From: Chamaecyparis obtusa
Lineage: Eukaryota > Streptophyta > Pinopsida > Cupressales > Cupressaceae
DNA: 64,000 nucleotides
Assembly (NCBI GenBank): GCA_027943335.1
Contig: BSBK01002086.1
Coordinates: 455,001-519,000 of the forward strand
Direction of reading: 5' to 3'
This document shows, in pieces, positions 36,029-47,368 of the stretch. The stretch's first letter is position 1. Each line of letters starts with the position of its first letter. A program made the translations under genes and the position numbers. The notes beneath the pieces are model-generated. The model did not search any database. It was given only the letters and a program-made list of their open reading frames with translations, and was not told the DNA's origin.

Positions 36029-37276
36029 TGTTATCTCTATTTGAGCATTAATGGATTTTCATTAGTATCAATAAGTTATTCAGTCGGTAAAGGATGGAAT
36101 AAGGAAACAAAAAGTCAGTAGGTCAAGCATACAAAGCCTTCACACCTAGAAAAGACAAGGTAGAACTTCAAGATAACTGAATACGGGTTTAACCGAGCAC
36201 ACTTACTGAGCATCGGGAAATTACTGAGTACCAAGCTAGTGATCACCGAGCATTTATACACACCGAGTATTAGTAATTTATCAAATAGTGAATGCAGTGA
36301 TTACCGAGTAGAACAGGAAACAACATAGTAATCAAGAATGACACATGTATCTATGCAAACGGTTTACACCAATCATATAAATGGTTTACCATGATCAAGA
36401 CATATTTAATATAGATGTAATCATTACCTTTTGTGATGATTCCTATGTAATGGTAGATCTAGGTTATTTTTGTATACTGTTGATCTTAGATTTTCTAAGA
36501 TGATGTAAACCCTAATTAGGTCAAGTTAGTTTAATATATAATTGTAAAGATATCATAATGAAAAATTAGCATGAAGCAGCAGCCACACGAAGGACATTAG
36601 GAGATCAGACATAGGGTTTATGACAAAAGGTTTACGAGAGGTAGAATTAGTTTTATCAGAACATATACAAGGCTACCGAGTAGGATAGAAGGACATGTAC
36701 ATCACACTAAGGTGATATCTATTTTGTACTTCAGAGATCTGAATAAGACAAGTATAAGTTGTCATTTTATAGATACTTTACTGTTATCAATTTAACCATT
36801 GTAGCAAATCAAAATCTCTTAACAGAGTGAACTTAACAGTTCTTGTTTAAATCTCTTAACAAAGTACACACATACTTTGTGTTGTTTAAATCCTTTAACC
36901 AGGTAGATCTAGTCAATCTTTTTTACTCCTAATAGGGTAAGATCATCAAAAGTGATCAACAATTGTAGTCTTAACTAACATACTTTATTTACTGCAGTAG
37001 TGAAGAATTTGTGGGTGTCATCCCCACCATATTTTTTACCTTCTAACAAGGGTTTCTACATAACCAAAATATCTATGTCATGAGTACTTATTTTCATGGA
37101 TGATTTATTGTTTTGTTTAAATACACTTTACATTTTTAGTTATATGAATGTATGTTTTAAACAAGGAATTAGCCGTTTAGTTAAGAACTACTATTGCAAA
37201 GTGTTAAGTGTTAAAAGTTTTTGAGGGTATTGGTTCACCCCTCCCCTCTTGGTACTTTATATTTCCAATCCCAACA
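36029..37276 (+). repeat. E6 3' LTR
   Basis: About 1,248 bp. It corresponds to the E4 LTRs read on the minus strand (start TGTTA, GAGCATTAATG, end CACCCCTCCCCTCTT...CCAACA). It carries at least five ACCGAG motifs (near 36192, 36245, 36262, 36303 and 36675). Confidence 0.85.
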
Positions 37277-37421
37277 ACTAGTTCAAGAGAAGGAAGTGAG
37301 ACTAGAATATGTGAATGCAAAGGAACATTTAGTAGATATATTCACTAAAGAATTACCTAAAGATTCTCATGAGTATCTAAGAGGTAAATCAGAGGTGATT
37401 CCCCTAACTGAGGCTACCTAG
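37277..37421 (+). pseudogene. E7 RNase H C-terminus
   Basis: It reads QLVQEKEVRLEYVNAKEHLV, an IFTKELPKDSHEYLRGK segment and VIPLTEAT before a stop. It is nearly the same as the E8 pol ending (57200-57344). It is cut on the left by the E6 LTR end. Confidence 0.8.
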
Positions 37422-37905
37422 AGTCAAGTAGGAGCATTGCATCAAATGTACTAATTAGAATATCTGACAAATTGATGTAAAGGAGGTCACACTTTAGAAG
37501 TTGCCTAAAGTTGTGAGGGCAAAGCACAAGATGTTGACCACTCATAAGCAAGATGACAGAGGGAGTATATAGTTCAAAGAACTAACATGAAGATATTTAC
37601 ATGGTAAAGATGAATGTCTTTGGAATTGTTGTCAAAGAGGGAGAGATACAATAAGAGATTCAGTGAGGGATTCACAGTGAGAGATTCAGTAAACTGTTGA
37701 ATAGAAAAAGGGATAAATCTATCCAAGAGGGAGCTTATACTTGGATGAGAATCAAAACGAAGCTAACGATATTAATAAAGATATGATACATAGAGAGAGT
37801 TGATAGAAGTTGCTTCATTACATATTTTTTTGGATTGTATGGTAAACTATGCATATGGAGTATGCTATTGCATGTGGTGTTTCCATCAATGCCAAAGAGG
37901 GAGAT

Positions 37906-39469
37906 TGTTGGAAACTATAATTGAAACAATTATTATATTTTCATTAATGTCAAACCTTAACTGATAAGACAATTACTATCTAGTAAAGTACCATATCTTT
38001 TGATTGATGAAGAGGATTTGAAAAGAGGAGATAACAAGAGGACCTAGTGAAAGATTGAGTTATGAAAAACTCCAATGGGTACTTGACTAGTTGTCATATT
38101 GGCAAGGTAATGTGTTGTTTATCTATAACACTAGGTGAATAAGTTAGTTGATTTTAAGCATAGAAGAAATGAGGAAAGAAAGTTTGAAAGCATAGGCTTA
38201 ACCAAACAAAAGAGTAGAAGACAAAGAAATTTCAGTGTAAGCCGAGTGATGCTAGTGTCAACCGAGCGCCAGTATAAGCTGAGAAAATTTTAGCGTCGAC
38301 TGAGTATCAAAGAATTAACCGAACAAAACTAGTAATTTCTAAGAAGAACAATTTTAGCGATGACCGAGTTATCCAGTGATGACCAAGTAGAAGAACACAA
38401 TATTGGCCGAGTGTTAGTAATTTATAGTTTGTGAAGGAATTGAGATTCCCATCCAACATAGTTGAATTCTTGTGATATGGAAAATGTGTTGAAGATAAAG
38501 ACGAATGACCTGGAGCATTTAATGCATGGTAAATCATTTTCTTATGGATTCAAGAAGAAGTTTTGAGAAGTATCTAAAAGGAGAAGGAGGATGAAATGTT
38601 GGAAGGATTCGATGAATCTGACCTAAAACTAAGATCTATGGATATGATTAAGCGACAAAAGATTAAGCTACCTAATCATAGAGGTATAGGGATGGCCTAG
38701 TTGTAGGTTAGAGAGAGAGAGAGAGAGGAAGAAGTTGATGTTATTGATTGGCAAACCTAAGCAGAAGGCTAACAAGAGCTGTGAAGGGCTGAACAAAGTT
38801 GAGGTGATTGCTTGAAGGGATTTCTAAGAAGATCAGAGATGGAGATGACAATGAAGGCCAGTCAGTAAATCAGCCTATGAGCTTATTGGATTTGTATTTG
38901 CAAATTGAGTTGTATATTTCAGATTAGAACCTACTCTTACTTTCTAACCATTGTATCAGTCAAAATCCTTTAATCAAGGTTGACCTAACATTCATTTGTA
39001 AATCCTTTAATCAAGGTGACATTCTAATGGAATGTTCTTAAGCCCTCTAACTAGGCAACTCCTAACAGGGTGATTAAATCCTTTAACAGGGTCACACTTA
39101 ACAGTGTGTATTGTAACCTTTAACATGGTTGGCTCCTCACAAAGCTCACTTTAAAAGAGTGAAAATTTGGTAGCATGTTACTGGTGGTTTGTCCCATATT
39201 GGTTTTCCACATTAAATCCTGGTGTTGTACTTGTGTGAATTTTATTTGATGTGATATGTTGTTAAGAACTTTATATTATGCAAGTTGATTACATTTGGAC
39301 AGTGGACTGCAAGTTTTGTATTACTGATTATATTCTATAGAGACCCAATGGATTGTTGAATAGATCTAAGTTTGTTGAAGTGTTTAAAAGTTCAATTGGT
39401 ACATCTAGACCTAAGGAGAATTGATTCAACCCCCTCGCCCCTCCAAGTTATGCTAAAATCATTCTAACA
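37906..39469 (+). repeat. E7 3' LTR
   Basis: It begins TGTTGGAAACTATAATTG and ends CATTCTAACA. It aligns along its length with the E8 5' LTR (47369-48857), though clearly diverged. It includes CCGAG motifs at about 38239-38420 and a GA run near 38710. Confidence 0.8.
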
Positions 39470-40090
39470 ATTATACCTATAGTGCACATATTTGAGGGTA
39501 CCACCCCCACTTGGTTTTTTCCCTTAACAGGGTTTCCTCGAAAACAAATATGGTGTTATGAGTTCTTTTATGTTTGTCTTTTTTGCATGGTTATTCATTT
39601 TATGTTATATGTTGGTTAAAGAATAAGAGGAAGTTTGAGAATTCAGTAAAATAATGTAACACTAATTCACCCCCCCCCCCCCACCCCCCTCCTCAATGTT
39701 ACCAAATCCTAACAATTACTTCAAATTACCATGAATGAAAGTTCAATTGGTACATTTGGACCTAAGGATAATTGATTCACCCCCCCTCCCCCCCCCTCAT
39801 TTATTCTAAAATCATTCTAACAATTATACCTATAGTGTAGATATTTAAGGGTACCATCCCCACCGGGGTTTTTTCCTTAACAAGGTTTCCTCAAAAACAA
39901 GTATGGTGTTATGAGTTCTTTTATGCTTGTCTTTTTTGCATGGTTATTAATTTTATGTTACATATTTATATGTTGGTTAAAGAATAAGAGGAATTTTGAG
40001 AATTCAGTAAACTACTGTAACACTGATTCACCCCCCTCTTAGTGTTACCAAATCCTAACAATTACTTCAAATTACCACGAATGAAAGTTG
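39388..40090. repeat. Tandem duplication of about 351 bp spanning an LTR junction
   Basis: The unit holds the last 80 bp of the E7 LTR, the last 245 bp of the E5 LTR and about 25 bp of H. It occurs twice, at about 39388-39738 and 39739-40090. The unit edges share AAAGTT. The second copy therefore holds extra LTR ends that are not separate insertions. C-rich runs in the two copies differ in length. Confidence 0.8.
39470..39714 (+). repeat. E5 3' LTR, last part
   Basis: It matches 28738-28977 and ends AAATCCTAACA, followed by the target duplication ATTAC. Confidence 0.85.
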
Positions 40091-40680
40091 CCTTTACATC
40101 TGTCTAGTTAACCCCAAGGTTTATAGTTGTGGCAACACATAATAATTATCAAATGTATGCTAGCTTAGTGATTGAAGGAAATGTCACTATAATCAATTCC
40201 CTCAATTTGGGAATATCTATTTTCAAGTAGTTTGTTCTCATATATGTCAACATTGCTATCAAAAATGAAATTCATCTTGAACACCTCTTTACAACCAATA
40301 AGTGTCTAACCATTATAGAAATATAATAATTCTAATGTACAATTTTTATTTAATGTATTAATCCATTTACAAAAACTCAATAACACAAAAAATTTATACC
40401 CAATGCCTCCTTTAAAATTTAAGATTATTTATGTTAGTAATCAAAGAAAAATTACACCTCTAAATATGAGGATGAACACCTCTTTACAACCAATGAGTGT
40501 CTAACTATTATAAAAATATACTAAGTCCAATGTACATTTTTTTATTCAATCCATCCATATTCTCATCATAGCCACTCAGAAAAACTCAAAATCACTCATA
40601 CACAATGCCTCTTTTATAGTTCAAGATTATTTATGTTAGTAATTAAAGAAAAAATACACCTATAATCCAGAGGATTATAT
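39720..40680 (-). pseudogene. H reverse transcriptase N-terminal remnant
   Basis: The minus strand reads YSQIEGIDYSDI and then TDVKATFIHGNLK (a variant of the conserved MDVK.AFL.G.L motif) at about 40070-40240. The latter ends right at the E5 insertion point. Upstream on that strand the sequence decays and includes a 195-bp tandem duplication. Confidence 0.6.
40277..40666. repeat. Diverged tandem duplication, period 195 bp, in H
   Basis: GAACACCTCTTTACAACCAA occurs at 40279 and 40474. Both copies continue through GTGTCTAAC, AATGCCTC and AAGATTATTTATGTTAGTAA. Confidence 0.85.
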
Positions 40681-41189
40681 CTATTTGTTGCCATATGTGC
40701 CAAGTGGGCCTCCTCAAGAGTTAAGCTAGAGGTTTTACCTTTTCTTGCTCTCTAAACTTAATGAGCTCTCCTCTCCTTTATACTTTTCATGGGCTTCTAG
40801 TTCCATATTTTTGGTCACTGGGAGTAGTTGAACTAGATATTTATTTTCATCCTTCTTTGTGGGAGATAGTTTAACTTCTCTAGAGATAACACTTTACAAA
40901 ATAAACTTTTTTCAATTACCCTATCCCAAAATTTATACCCTTTCACACTAATTCCAATCTTATAAAAGATATAGATTGCATCCTCTTTCTTCGAGTTAGA
41001 TTCCCTCTCCATGGATGCTTTTGCACATGTCTCACAACCAAAGACTAAAATATGTGTTAGTGAAGGATTTTCTCAAATGCACCTCTATAGTTGACTTCTC
41101 ACCTAGAGCTAATGTATGCGACTTTTTAATTAGGTAACAAGTTATGGCAATGACTTGTGTCTATTTTGTTTTAACTCCAAGTTGAATCC

Positions 41190-41620
41190 ACAAAGCATAA
41201 TCTTAGCCCTCTCTATCAACACTATTTTTGTTATAGAGACTTATTTTTTGAGGGGTGTACATAATTCTCTTATACCTCTCTATCTTATAATCCTTATATA
41301 ATTTATAGATATATACTAAATAAGACTCGCTATCATTATCAATCCTTAAAATGTTAAACCTCCTACAAGTTTGATTCTCTATAAAAGCCTTAATTTTTAG
41401 AAAAATAAATGAAGACTTCATATCTACTTCTTGGAAATAAACAAGTTTCTTACTATAGTCATCAATGAAATATAAATAATATATAGATTAAAAAATTGAA
41501 TGAACATTAATAGGATCAAATATATCATAATAGATTAAGCTTCTCATAGGAGTATCACTAACTAGAGAACTAGAGGTAACTAATCATCTAAAGGACTCTT
41601 ACACACAACCTCCATCTCAT
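41190..41620 (-). pseudogene. H integrase core remnant
   Basis: The minus strand encodes YFIDDYSKKLVYFQEV, then KIKAFIENQTCRRFNILRID (second catalytic Asp in RIDND), and YKIERYKRIMYTPQK before the region where the glutamate would lie. It is a copia integrase with substitutions and a stop. The tract between about 40680 and 41190 has no readable domain. Confidence 0.65.
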
Positions 41621-41649
41621 ACAACTAATATATTGGAGATACAATAAAT

Positions 41650-43183
41650 TAAACCATCAAATAGTATTACAAAACCATAAGATACAACCACCCAAAAATT
41701 GGCACCTAACATATCTCCAATCTAAGATTTCTATGATGTGTCAAAACAAACACCAACATGTGTAACTTCATTTTACAACTCATTCTTGTGTCCAATGCGT
41801 TCTTGTATTTTCCATTTTTGGAGACCCAACTTCTAGAGGTTGTAACTTTGATCTACGAATTCAATTGATGAATCATGTAAAGTGTCAATTTTTTTTTTAA
41901 GCATTCTATCAAGATATAACTTGCTATACCATTTAGGACTAGTTTTAGGTCATTTTAGAGCCTATAAGACCTTCAAAATTGACTTCAAAACTTATGTATG
42001 CAAATTTTAAAAAAGAAAACTTTAATAGCTTCAACTCTAGACATGATCTTGCAATGAAAATTTATCAACATGCTTATTTGGCTAATCTACAACCCTAGAG
42101 AAAATTTTGGACCAATCCATGCTTGAATGTAAACTTACTATAAATAGTAACCTTATGTAAATGTAAGCTTGAGAGACCATTTTCCTAACATGAATGTGAA
42201 ATGTAAATGTGAGACGTTTAGTTTTGAATTGTAGAAGTCAATAGACTTGAACTTACTTAAATTAACTACTTGTCTAACTTGACAATTTTTGCACATATAA
42301 CAAATCATGAAACAAACTCAAAAGATAAAAGCATGGAATCAAAAGTTTTGTTGTAAATTGTTGCATATGAGAACCACATTTCTTTATGGCATTTATTCAA
42401 TTTGATAATGTACCTAATTTGACATCTTGTATACATCCAACATAACATGAAACATACTATAAACTTGCTATAAGTTTTATTATGAATTGTTGCATTTTGA
42501 AGTATCGAGTTTCTTTAAGACGTTTCTTGAAATTACCCACTTTCCATGTTCAAAAATTTGTACACATATGACAAAACATGAAACCAATTAGAGAAGCATG
42601 ATATTAAATTTACATAAAATATTAAAATCACAGTAGCCTTAGTCTTGTGTGGGTAATTTACCATCAACAAAATACTTGAAGAGACATATAATAAATGTCA
42701 TGGAACACACCTTGCGACAATATGTTTGGTTTAACTTTGGCATTTGTTTTTGAATCCTCCATCTCTAATGAAAGGACAAATTCTAAGAAAAAGAGTTGTA
42801 TTTAATTCTCAAATTTGAGTAAATCCTTTATAATCTTGGACTTTACCATAAGATTCTCATATTTGGGTTTAGAAATGAGATGCAATGTTTCTCCTAGTTG
42901 AAAGTCTTATTTGAAGAACTTGCTAATACTTTTTTTAAGAACTTGCTAATACTTACAGTGTTCAAAGTCTATTTTTGAACAATTTTAGATGAAAAAATAA
43001 TCTTGAGCCACCATCCAACAAATTACCTCTTCATAGTAGGTTATAATAATCTTGAGTCACCATCCAACACAATACCTCTCCATTGTTGGTTATTTCTTTG
43101 TTATTCGAGCACCTTACTATGTTTAATTTATCTTTGGTGGAATTCACCCCCCCCCCCCCCCCCCCCACCCTCAAAGATACTAT
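41650..43183. other. AT-rich stretch without genes
   Basis: I see no coding frame. Around 42291, 42431 and 42561 a block of the ACATATAACAAATCATGAAAC kind recurs about every 130-140 bp with heavy divergence. A run of about 18 C bases sits at 43148-43166. It may be decayed parts of H. Confidence 0.4.
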
Positions 43184-43583
43184 TGATGCAAGAGCTTTTA
43201 GTGATTTTTTAAGATTTTATTGTTTTTTTAGTTATTTAGAAAAGTTTTTTTTTAATTTATTTTTTAATAACTTAAAAATATTATTTCCAATTTCAAAGGT
43301 TAGTTGGGAGTTCATCTTATCTTAGTGTTAGGAAGCTTCACAGAAAAAGTTAGCTTTTTTTGAGTTATTTTAAAATTTACAAAAAATGGCAAAAAAATGT
43401 TTTTTGTGAAAAACTTGCCAAAAAAAGTAATTTCGGATTTGTATTTAAATTAGTGTTTTCTCTCATTATAGCAGCAATAGAGTAGTTGGAAGAATAGTAA
43501 AGAAGGATTGTAATTATGAAAATATTTTGTTATTTTTCTCTCTTATGTTTATGTTAATTATTAAAGGAATTTGGGTTGCATCA
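43184..43583 (+). repeat. E10 5' LTR
   Basis: 400 bp, paired with 44640-45032 and followed by the primer site TGGTATCAGAGC at 43586. Confidence 0.85.
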
Positions 43584-43859
43584 TCTGGTATCAGAGCTCA
43601 AAAGCTCTAGACAAGAGAGTTTGGTGTTTGTGTTTTTGTGTTTGTGGAAGTTGAAAAGAGAACCTGGTTGCCAAAAGACTAGCTAGAGAAGAGAAAAGAC
43701 CTAGGTGAGGCAAAGACAAAGTGGAAGCAAGCTTAAAGGGACTTGCTTGAAGAGATGGATTTGTTGAAGATGTGCTTGCAGAGTGAGGGCTCACTAAAGA
43801 AGAAACACTAAAAACAAGAGAAGAGGAAAGACACAAGTGTGAAGAATAAGGAAGATGAC

Positions 43860-44495
43860 AAGGCAAGTTTAGAACATTTTAAGCAGGAGATACAAAGGTT
43901 GGATCAAGCCTTAAAAGAATTGGCAACAAAATTTTCCCTAGACATGCAAAAATGACACTTACTAGTTAAGAAGAAGATCACATGGCCTGTTAAAAAGATT
44001 ATTCAAAAGAGAAAAATGAAAGAAATGACAAAAATAATAGAGGATGAGGTAGAAAATAAAATGGTGAGTATACCTATGATTGTTTTGAAATCAAGGATTG
44101 AAGAAGACAAGGTAAACATAGTTGCAGATGAGTCTTCCTGTTATTTTCAATTATTTGAATATGATGTTCAAATTGAGCAAGTGAAAATTCCTATTGATAA
44201 TAAGGTTAATAGTGAAGATGTTGGTGATTTGTTTGTTAATGAGGCATATGCAGATTTGTAAAAGTATTATGAAAATTGTGGTAACGGATAATATGAAGTT
44301 ATATTATATGATGAAGACATAAATAATGATGCTATTGAAGTATATGCACAAGAAATAGAATTTTGGAATCTAAATGTTGAGCTGGCGTTGAATAGGAGAT
44401 GGGTTAAGAAAAAGAAGGAGATGAAGGATCCAGGGATAGTTGCAAAGATGAAGGACAAATTGCCAAATAATTGGAAGACCAGGAAAAGGGAGTAG
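43860..44495 (+). pseudogene. E10 interior coding remnant, unknown
   Basis: An 81-codon frame (44016-44261) and its continuation to the stop at about 44493 read as one interrupted protein. It is rich in Lys, Glu and Val. The C-terminal part is basic (ELALNRRWVKKKKEMKDP, then KDKLPNNWKTRKRE). I recognise no knuckle, protease or reverse transcriptase motif. Its position in a small LTR element suggests a gag-derived or captured piece. Function unknown. Confidence 0.35.
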
Positions 44496-44639
44496 ACTTG
44501 CATTCAAGAGGGCTTCAATTTTCTCTTCTTCAGGTCAATACGACAAATATCTAGTATAATGGGAAGGATTGGATCTAAACAAGAAACATGCATTAAAAAA
44601 TAACTTGTAGGAGCTATATTTTTTTCAACCAAAGGAGAA

Positions 44640-45032
44640 TGATGCAAGAGTTGTTAGTGGTTTTTTAAGATTTTGTTATTTTATTAGTTTTTAGAAAAGT
44701 TTTTAAAAAAAAAAAAAAACTACGAAATCTTATTTTCAATTTTGAAGGTTACTTGGTAGTTCATCTTATCTTAGTTTTAGGAAGCTTCGTAGAAAAATTC
44801 AGCTTTTTTTGAGTTGTGTTAAAAATTACCAAAAATGACAAAAAACTATTTTTGTGAAAAAACTACCAAAAAAGGTAATTTTGGATTTGTACTTAAATTA
44901 GTGTTTTCTCTCATTGTAGCAGCAACAAAGTAGTTGGAAGAACAATAAAGAAGTATTGTAATTTTGAAAATATTCCATGTTTTTTTCTCTCTTATGTTTA
45001 TGTTAATTGTTAAACAAATTTGGGCTGCATCA
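44640..45032 (+). repeat. E10 3' LTR
   Basis: 393 bp, matching 43184-43583, ending CTGCATCA before the ACCAT flank. Confidence 0.85.
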
Positions 45033-47159
45033 ACCATCGACATCCAATCCTTGCCAACCAACATAAAATAAGTTGATTTGACACTAGACACATGTAATCA
45101 TACATTCACAAATGTTTCCTTTATTTGTTTAGTTAGTTAGACAAAAAAGACACTTTCATACACTTATATAAAACTCAACATGTCATATATTTGCTTGCAA
45201 CTCAAGCTTATGTATGTGTGAAAATAATATTTGTATAATATTGATAAAATATTAATCAACGTAATGTAAAAATGTCTACTGAGTATGCAAGACAATTGAA
45301 TAGAGAATAGAGATTGCATTACTAGTCACTCATAGAATGAAGAGTGATGGAAGATAAACATTGAACAATTGGCATCTTGACATATAAAATAAATAAACTT
45401 ATCCATGGTTTACGATTCTTTAGGCTAATTTTCAATTTTTGAAAAAGTATTTAAGACACCTACAATTAGATTATGAACATAAGTAGTGACTAGTTGAGGA
45501 GTTTTAAAATTTCATTGTCTTGTAAATGAAGGTTTAACTCTTTTACTAGAGGTGATCAATTTCAATTGCAATTGAGAGAGCTTGACTCTTATGAGATAAA
45601 ATTGATTTTAAATTTTACGAGTAGAGATGTGAGATTTGGAAAAGGTTCTTTAAAAAGAACAAGTTGATCCACTTTCATGACCATTGCTTTCCTATGTTGT
45701 GATTTCATATTAGTAATATGCAATTTGTGTAAACCATGAACATCTTGAATAAATGATACTTCTTTCAATACATTTTTCTCGAGATACTAATGAACAAAAA
45801 ATTAACATACTAAAAACTATGAACATTTCAATTTGTTACAAAAGGAGGACTCATTTTTACCATCACAAAAAAATAATATCAAGCTCATACAACACAACAT
45901 AGCTTCACATTAAATATGCTCTATGCTTTGGGAAAATCAAGTTCCCATAATGCCTTGTAATCTTTCATGGAGATTGACATTTCTCTTCTTTTTTTTCCAT
46001 CTACTTTATCCATCATTATCTACTTCCTTTTCTCACCAATTGGTTATATTTCATCATCTAATAAAATCTGATAATACTTGTTTAAGAAATATTTTTTCTA
46101 CACACTAAAATTACTTAGAGGCTATTAATTAAATTTCAAAATAACTGAAGTGATGAGATAGACATACTAGAAATCAAGCATGCCAAACTATATAATGTCA
46201 CATTGTCTTCGCCTTCTTGCTAGGATTATGACACTATTCACACAAAAATAATAGTCAATTAAAGTTTTGATCACAATTTCCTTCCTTTGACAAATATGAA
46301 TCTATGAATCTACTCAATAGCATATAATCCCCAATCTCAAACTCAAACTCAACGAGAATGAAAATTACTACAGATAATACAAGGCTATATAATAGAATCG
46401 TGATAACAAAATTTTGTAAAAAAGAAACACAATAATGTTTAGAAGCCACAATGAAAAAGTGATACCTAGTTGTGCTAGATTTTAGTTCATTAGATTGATA
46501 CTACTAATATAAATAAATAAACAATGGAACTTATTTAAAGAAGACTCTCTTAAGTCTCTTAATATATTTTATAGTAAAAGGAAATTGCACTCAACGAAGA
46601 AAGAATTGAGAAAAATGAGATTATTAGACAATCCTACTATTCTCATGCAAACTTTGTTTGGTGTTTAAAAGAATTCAGACAAATGTGAAAGTGTAGATCC
46701 ACATTTATTATCTCACTTTTATGTTTCATTTACTCATATATTTGCTATCTTGATAAGGTCACTAAAGGACAATGCATTTACCTCTAATTTGTTTTTTAAA
46801 AAAAGACAAACATTTTGATATTCTTTTAAAACTTTATTATTGATCAATGATTTATCAAAGGTATAATTACTGTAACTTGCCTCATTGTATTGATGTGTCA
46901 ACTTATGATTGGATGGTGTGTCATCCATGTATTTTCACATAGATAAACTCATATATGTTTGTAAGCACTAAGCACATAGGCCAATGACAACTAGTTAAAT
47001 TTCAAATAAAAGTAAGGAAGCTTTATAACATAATAAAACTCACAATACTTAAAATACAATTAAATTGCATTATGATGGATCAGTGATGAAAACTTTGATA
47101 ATAAAAAACCCTTACACAATCGAATCCAAAAGCTATTATAGATGAATTGTTGAAATCTA
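45033..47159. other. AT-rich stretch with no supported gene
   Basis: There are many stops in all frames. On the minus strand at about 45640-45770, GLHKLHITNMKSQHRKAMV can be read. It vaguely resembles the copia segment just before the pre-integrase finger, and may be a relic of H. Nothing else is recognisable. Confidence 0.35.
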
Positions 47160-47368
47160 TTAGGGCCTGTTTGGGTGCTGGAATACCAAATGCCAATTCC
47201 AATCAATTCTGGAAGATGCTGCAATTCTGGAAGATACAAATCCTGAAAATGATTTTCAGAATATGGGTTGACCTGTTTGGTTCACCCGAAAGATGACTAA
47301 GAAGATGCATAAGGAATTTTAATTTCTTTAAATATGGTGTGTATATGTCTGTATATATACACACATAT

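Larger units (their letters stand above)
33529..37276 (+). mobile_element. E6: 5'-truncated relative of E4
   Basis: It carries the second frame, purine tract and 3' LTR of the E4 family in plus orientation. It lacks the 5' LTR, primer site and gag-like frame. Its left edge is a deletion junction with the E5 LTR (33528/33529). Its right edge (LTR end CCAACA at 37276) lies within the RNase H of E7. It was therefore inserted into E7 before the deletion. Confidence 0.75.
37277..39469 (+). mobile_element. E7: 3' remnant of a copia element of the E8 family
   Basis: The RNase H C-terminus (37277-37421), 3' untranslated region, purine tract (GCCAAAGAGGGAGAT near 37891) and a complete 3' LTR (37906-39469) survive. 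The rest was removed with the E6 left half. The right edge adjoins E5 LTR sequence (ATTATACCTATAG), so E7 had inserted in the E5 3' LTR. Confidence 0.75.
27629..39714 (+). mobile_element. E5: Ty1/copia element inserted in H, with later insertions in its 3' LTR
   Basis: The 5' LTR (27629-28977) is followed by a tRNA-Met primer site (28979-28991), gag, a pol lacking the integrase core, a purine tract and a 3' LTR that begins at 32734. The 3' LTR is cut at 33528 and its last part reappears at 39470-39714. A perfect 5-bp target duplication, ATTAC (27624-27628 and 39715-39719), confirms that 39714 is the true right end. Everything from 33529 to 39469 is therefore later insertions (E6, E7) plus a deletion. 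Confidence 0.85.
26046..41650 (-). mobile_element. H: ancient minus-strand copia element split by E5
   Basis: Translating the minus strand gives copia pol fragments in order from right to left: integrase (41190-41620), N-terminal reverse transcriptase (39720-40680), then after the E5 insertion the C-terminal reverse transcriptase and RNase H (26400-27628). Stops are frequent and two tandem duplications disrupt the coding sequence. No LTRs could be identified, so the limits are approximate. The E5 target duplication ATTAC and continuity of the reverse transcriptase across 27628/39715 show that these parts were once contiguous. Confidence 0.6.
43184..45032 (+). mobile_element. E10: small non-autonomous LTR element
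   Basis: Two LTRs of about 400 bp (43184-43583 and 44640-45032), starting TGATGCAAGAG and ending TGCATCA, enclose 1,056 bp. TGGTATCAGAGC (43586-43597) lies two bases inside the first, and AAAGGAGAA precedes the second. The flanks ACTAT and ACCAT are a 5-bp duplication with one mismatch. The interior has only gag-like or unknown fragments and no pol. Confidence 0.8.

Noticed and set aside
39825..40075. Apparent second solo LTR end of the E5 family
   Set aside because: Explained by the 351-bp tandem duplication, which also copies flanking non-LTR bases.
42280..42640. Possible satellite or CRISPR-like regular repeat, period about 130-140 bp
   Set aside because: Only three heavily diverged units with unequal spacing, and no conserved short repeat with unique spacers; plant nuclear context.
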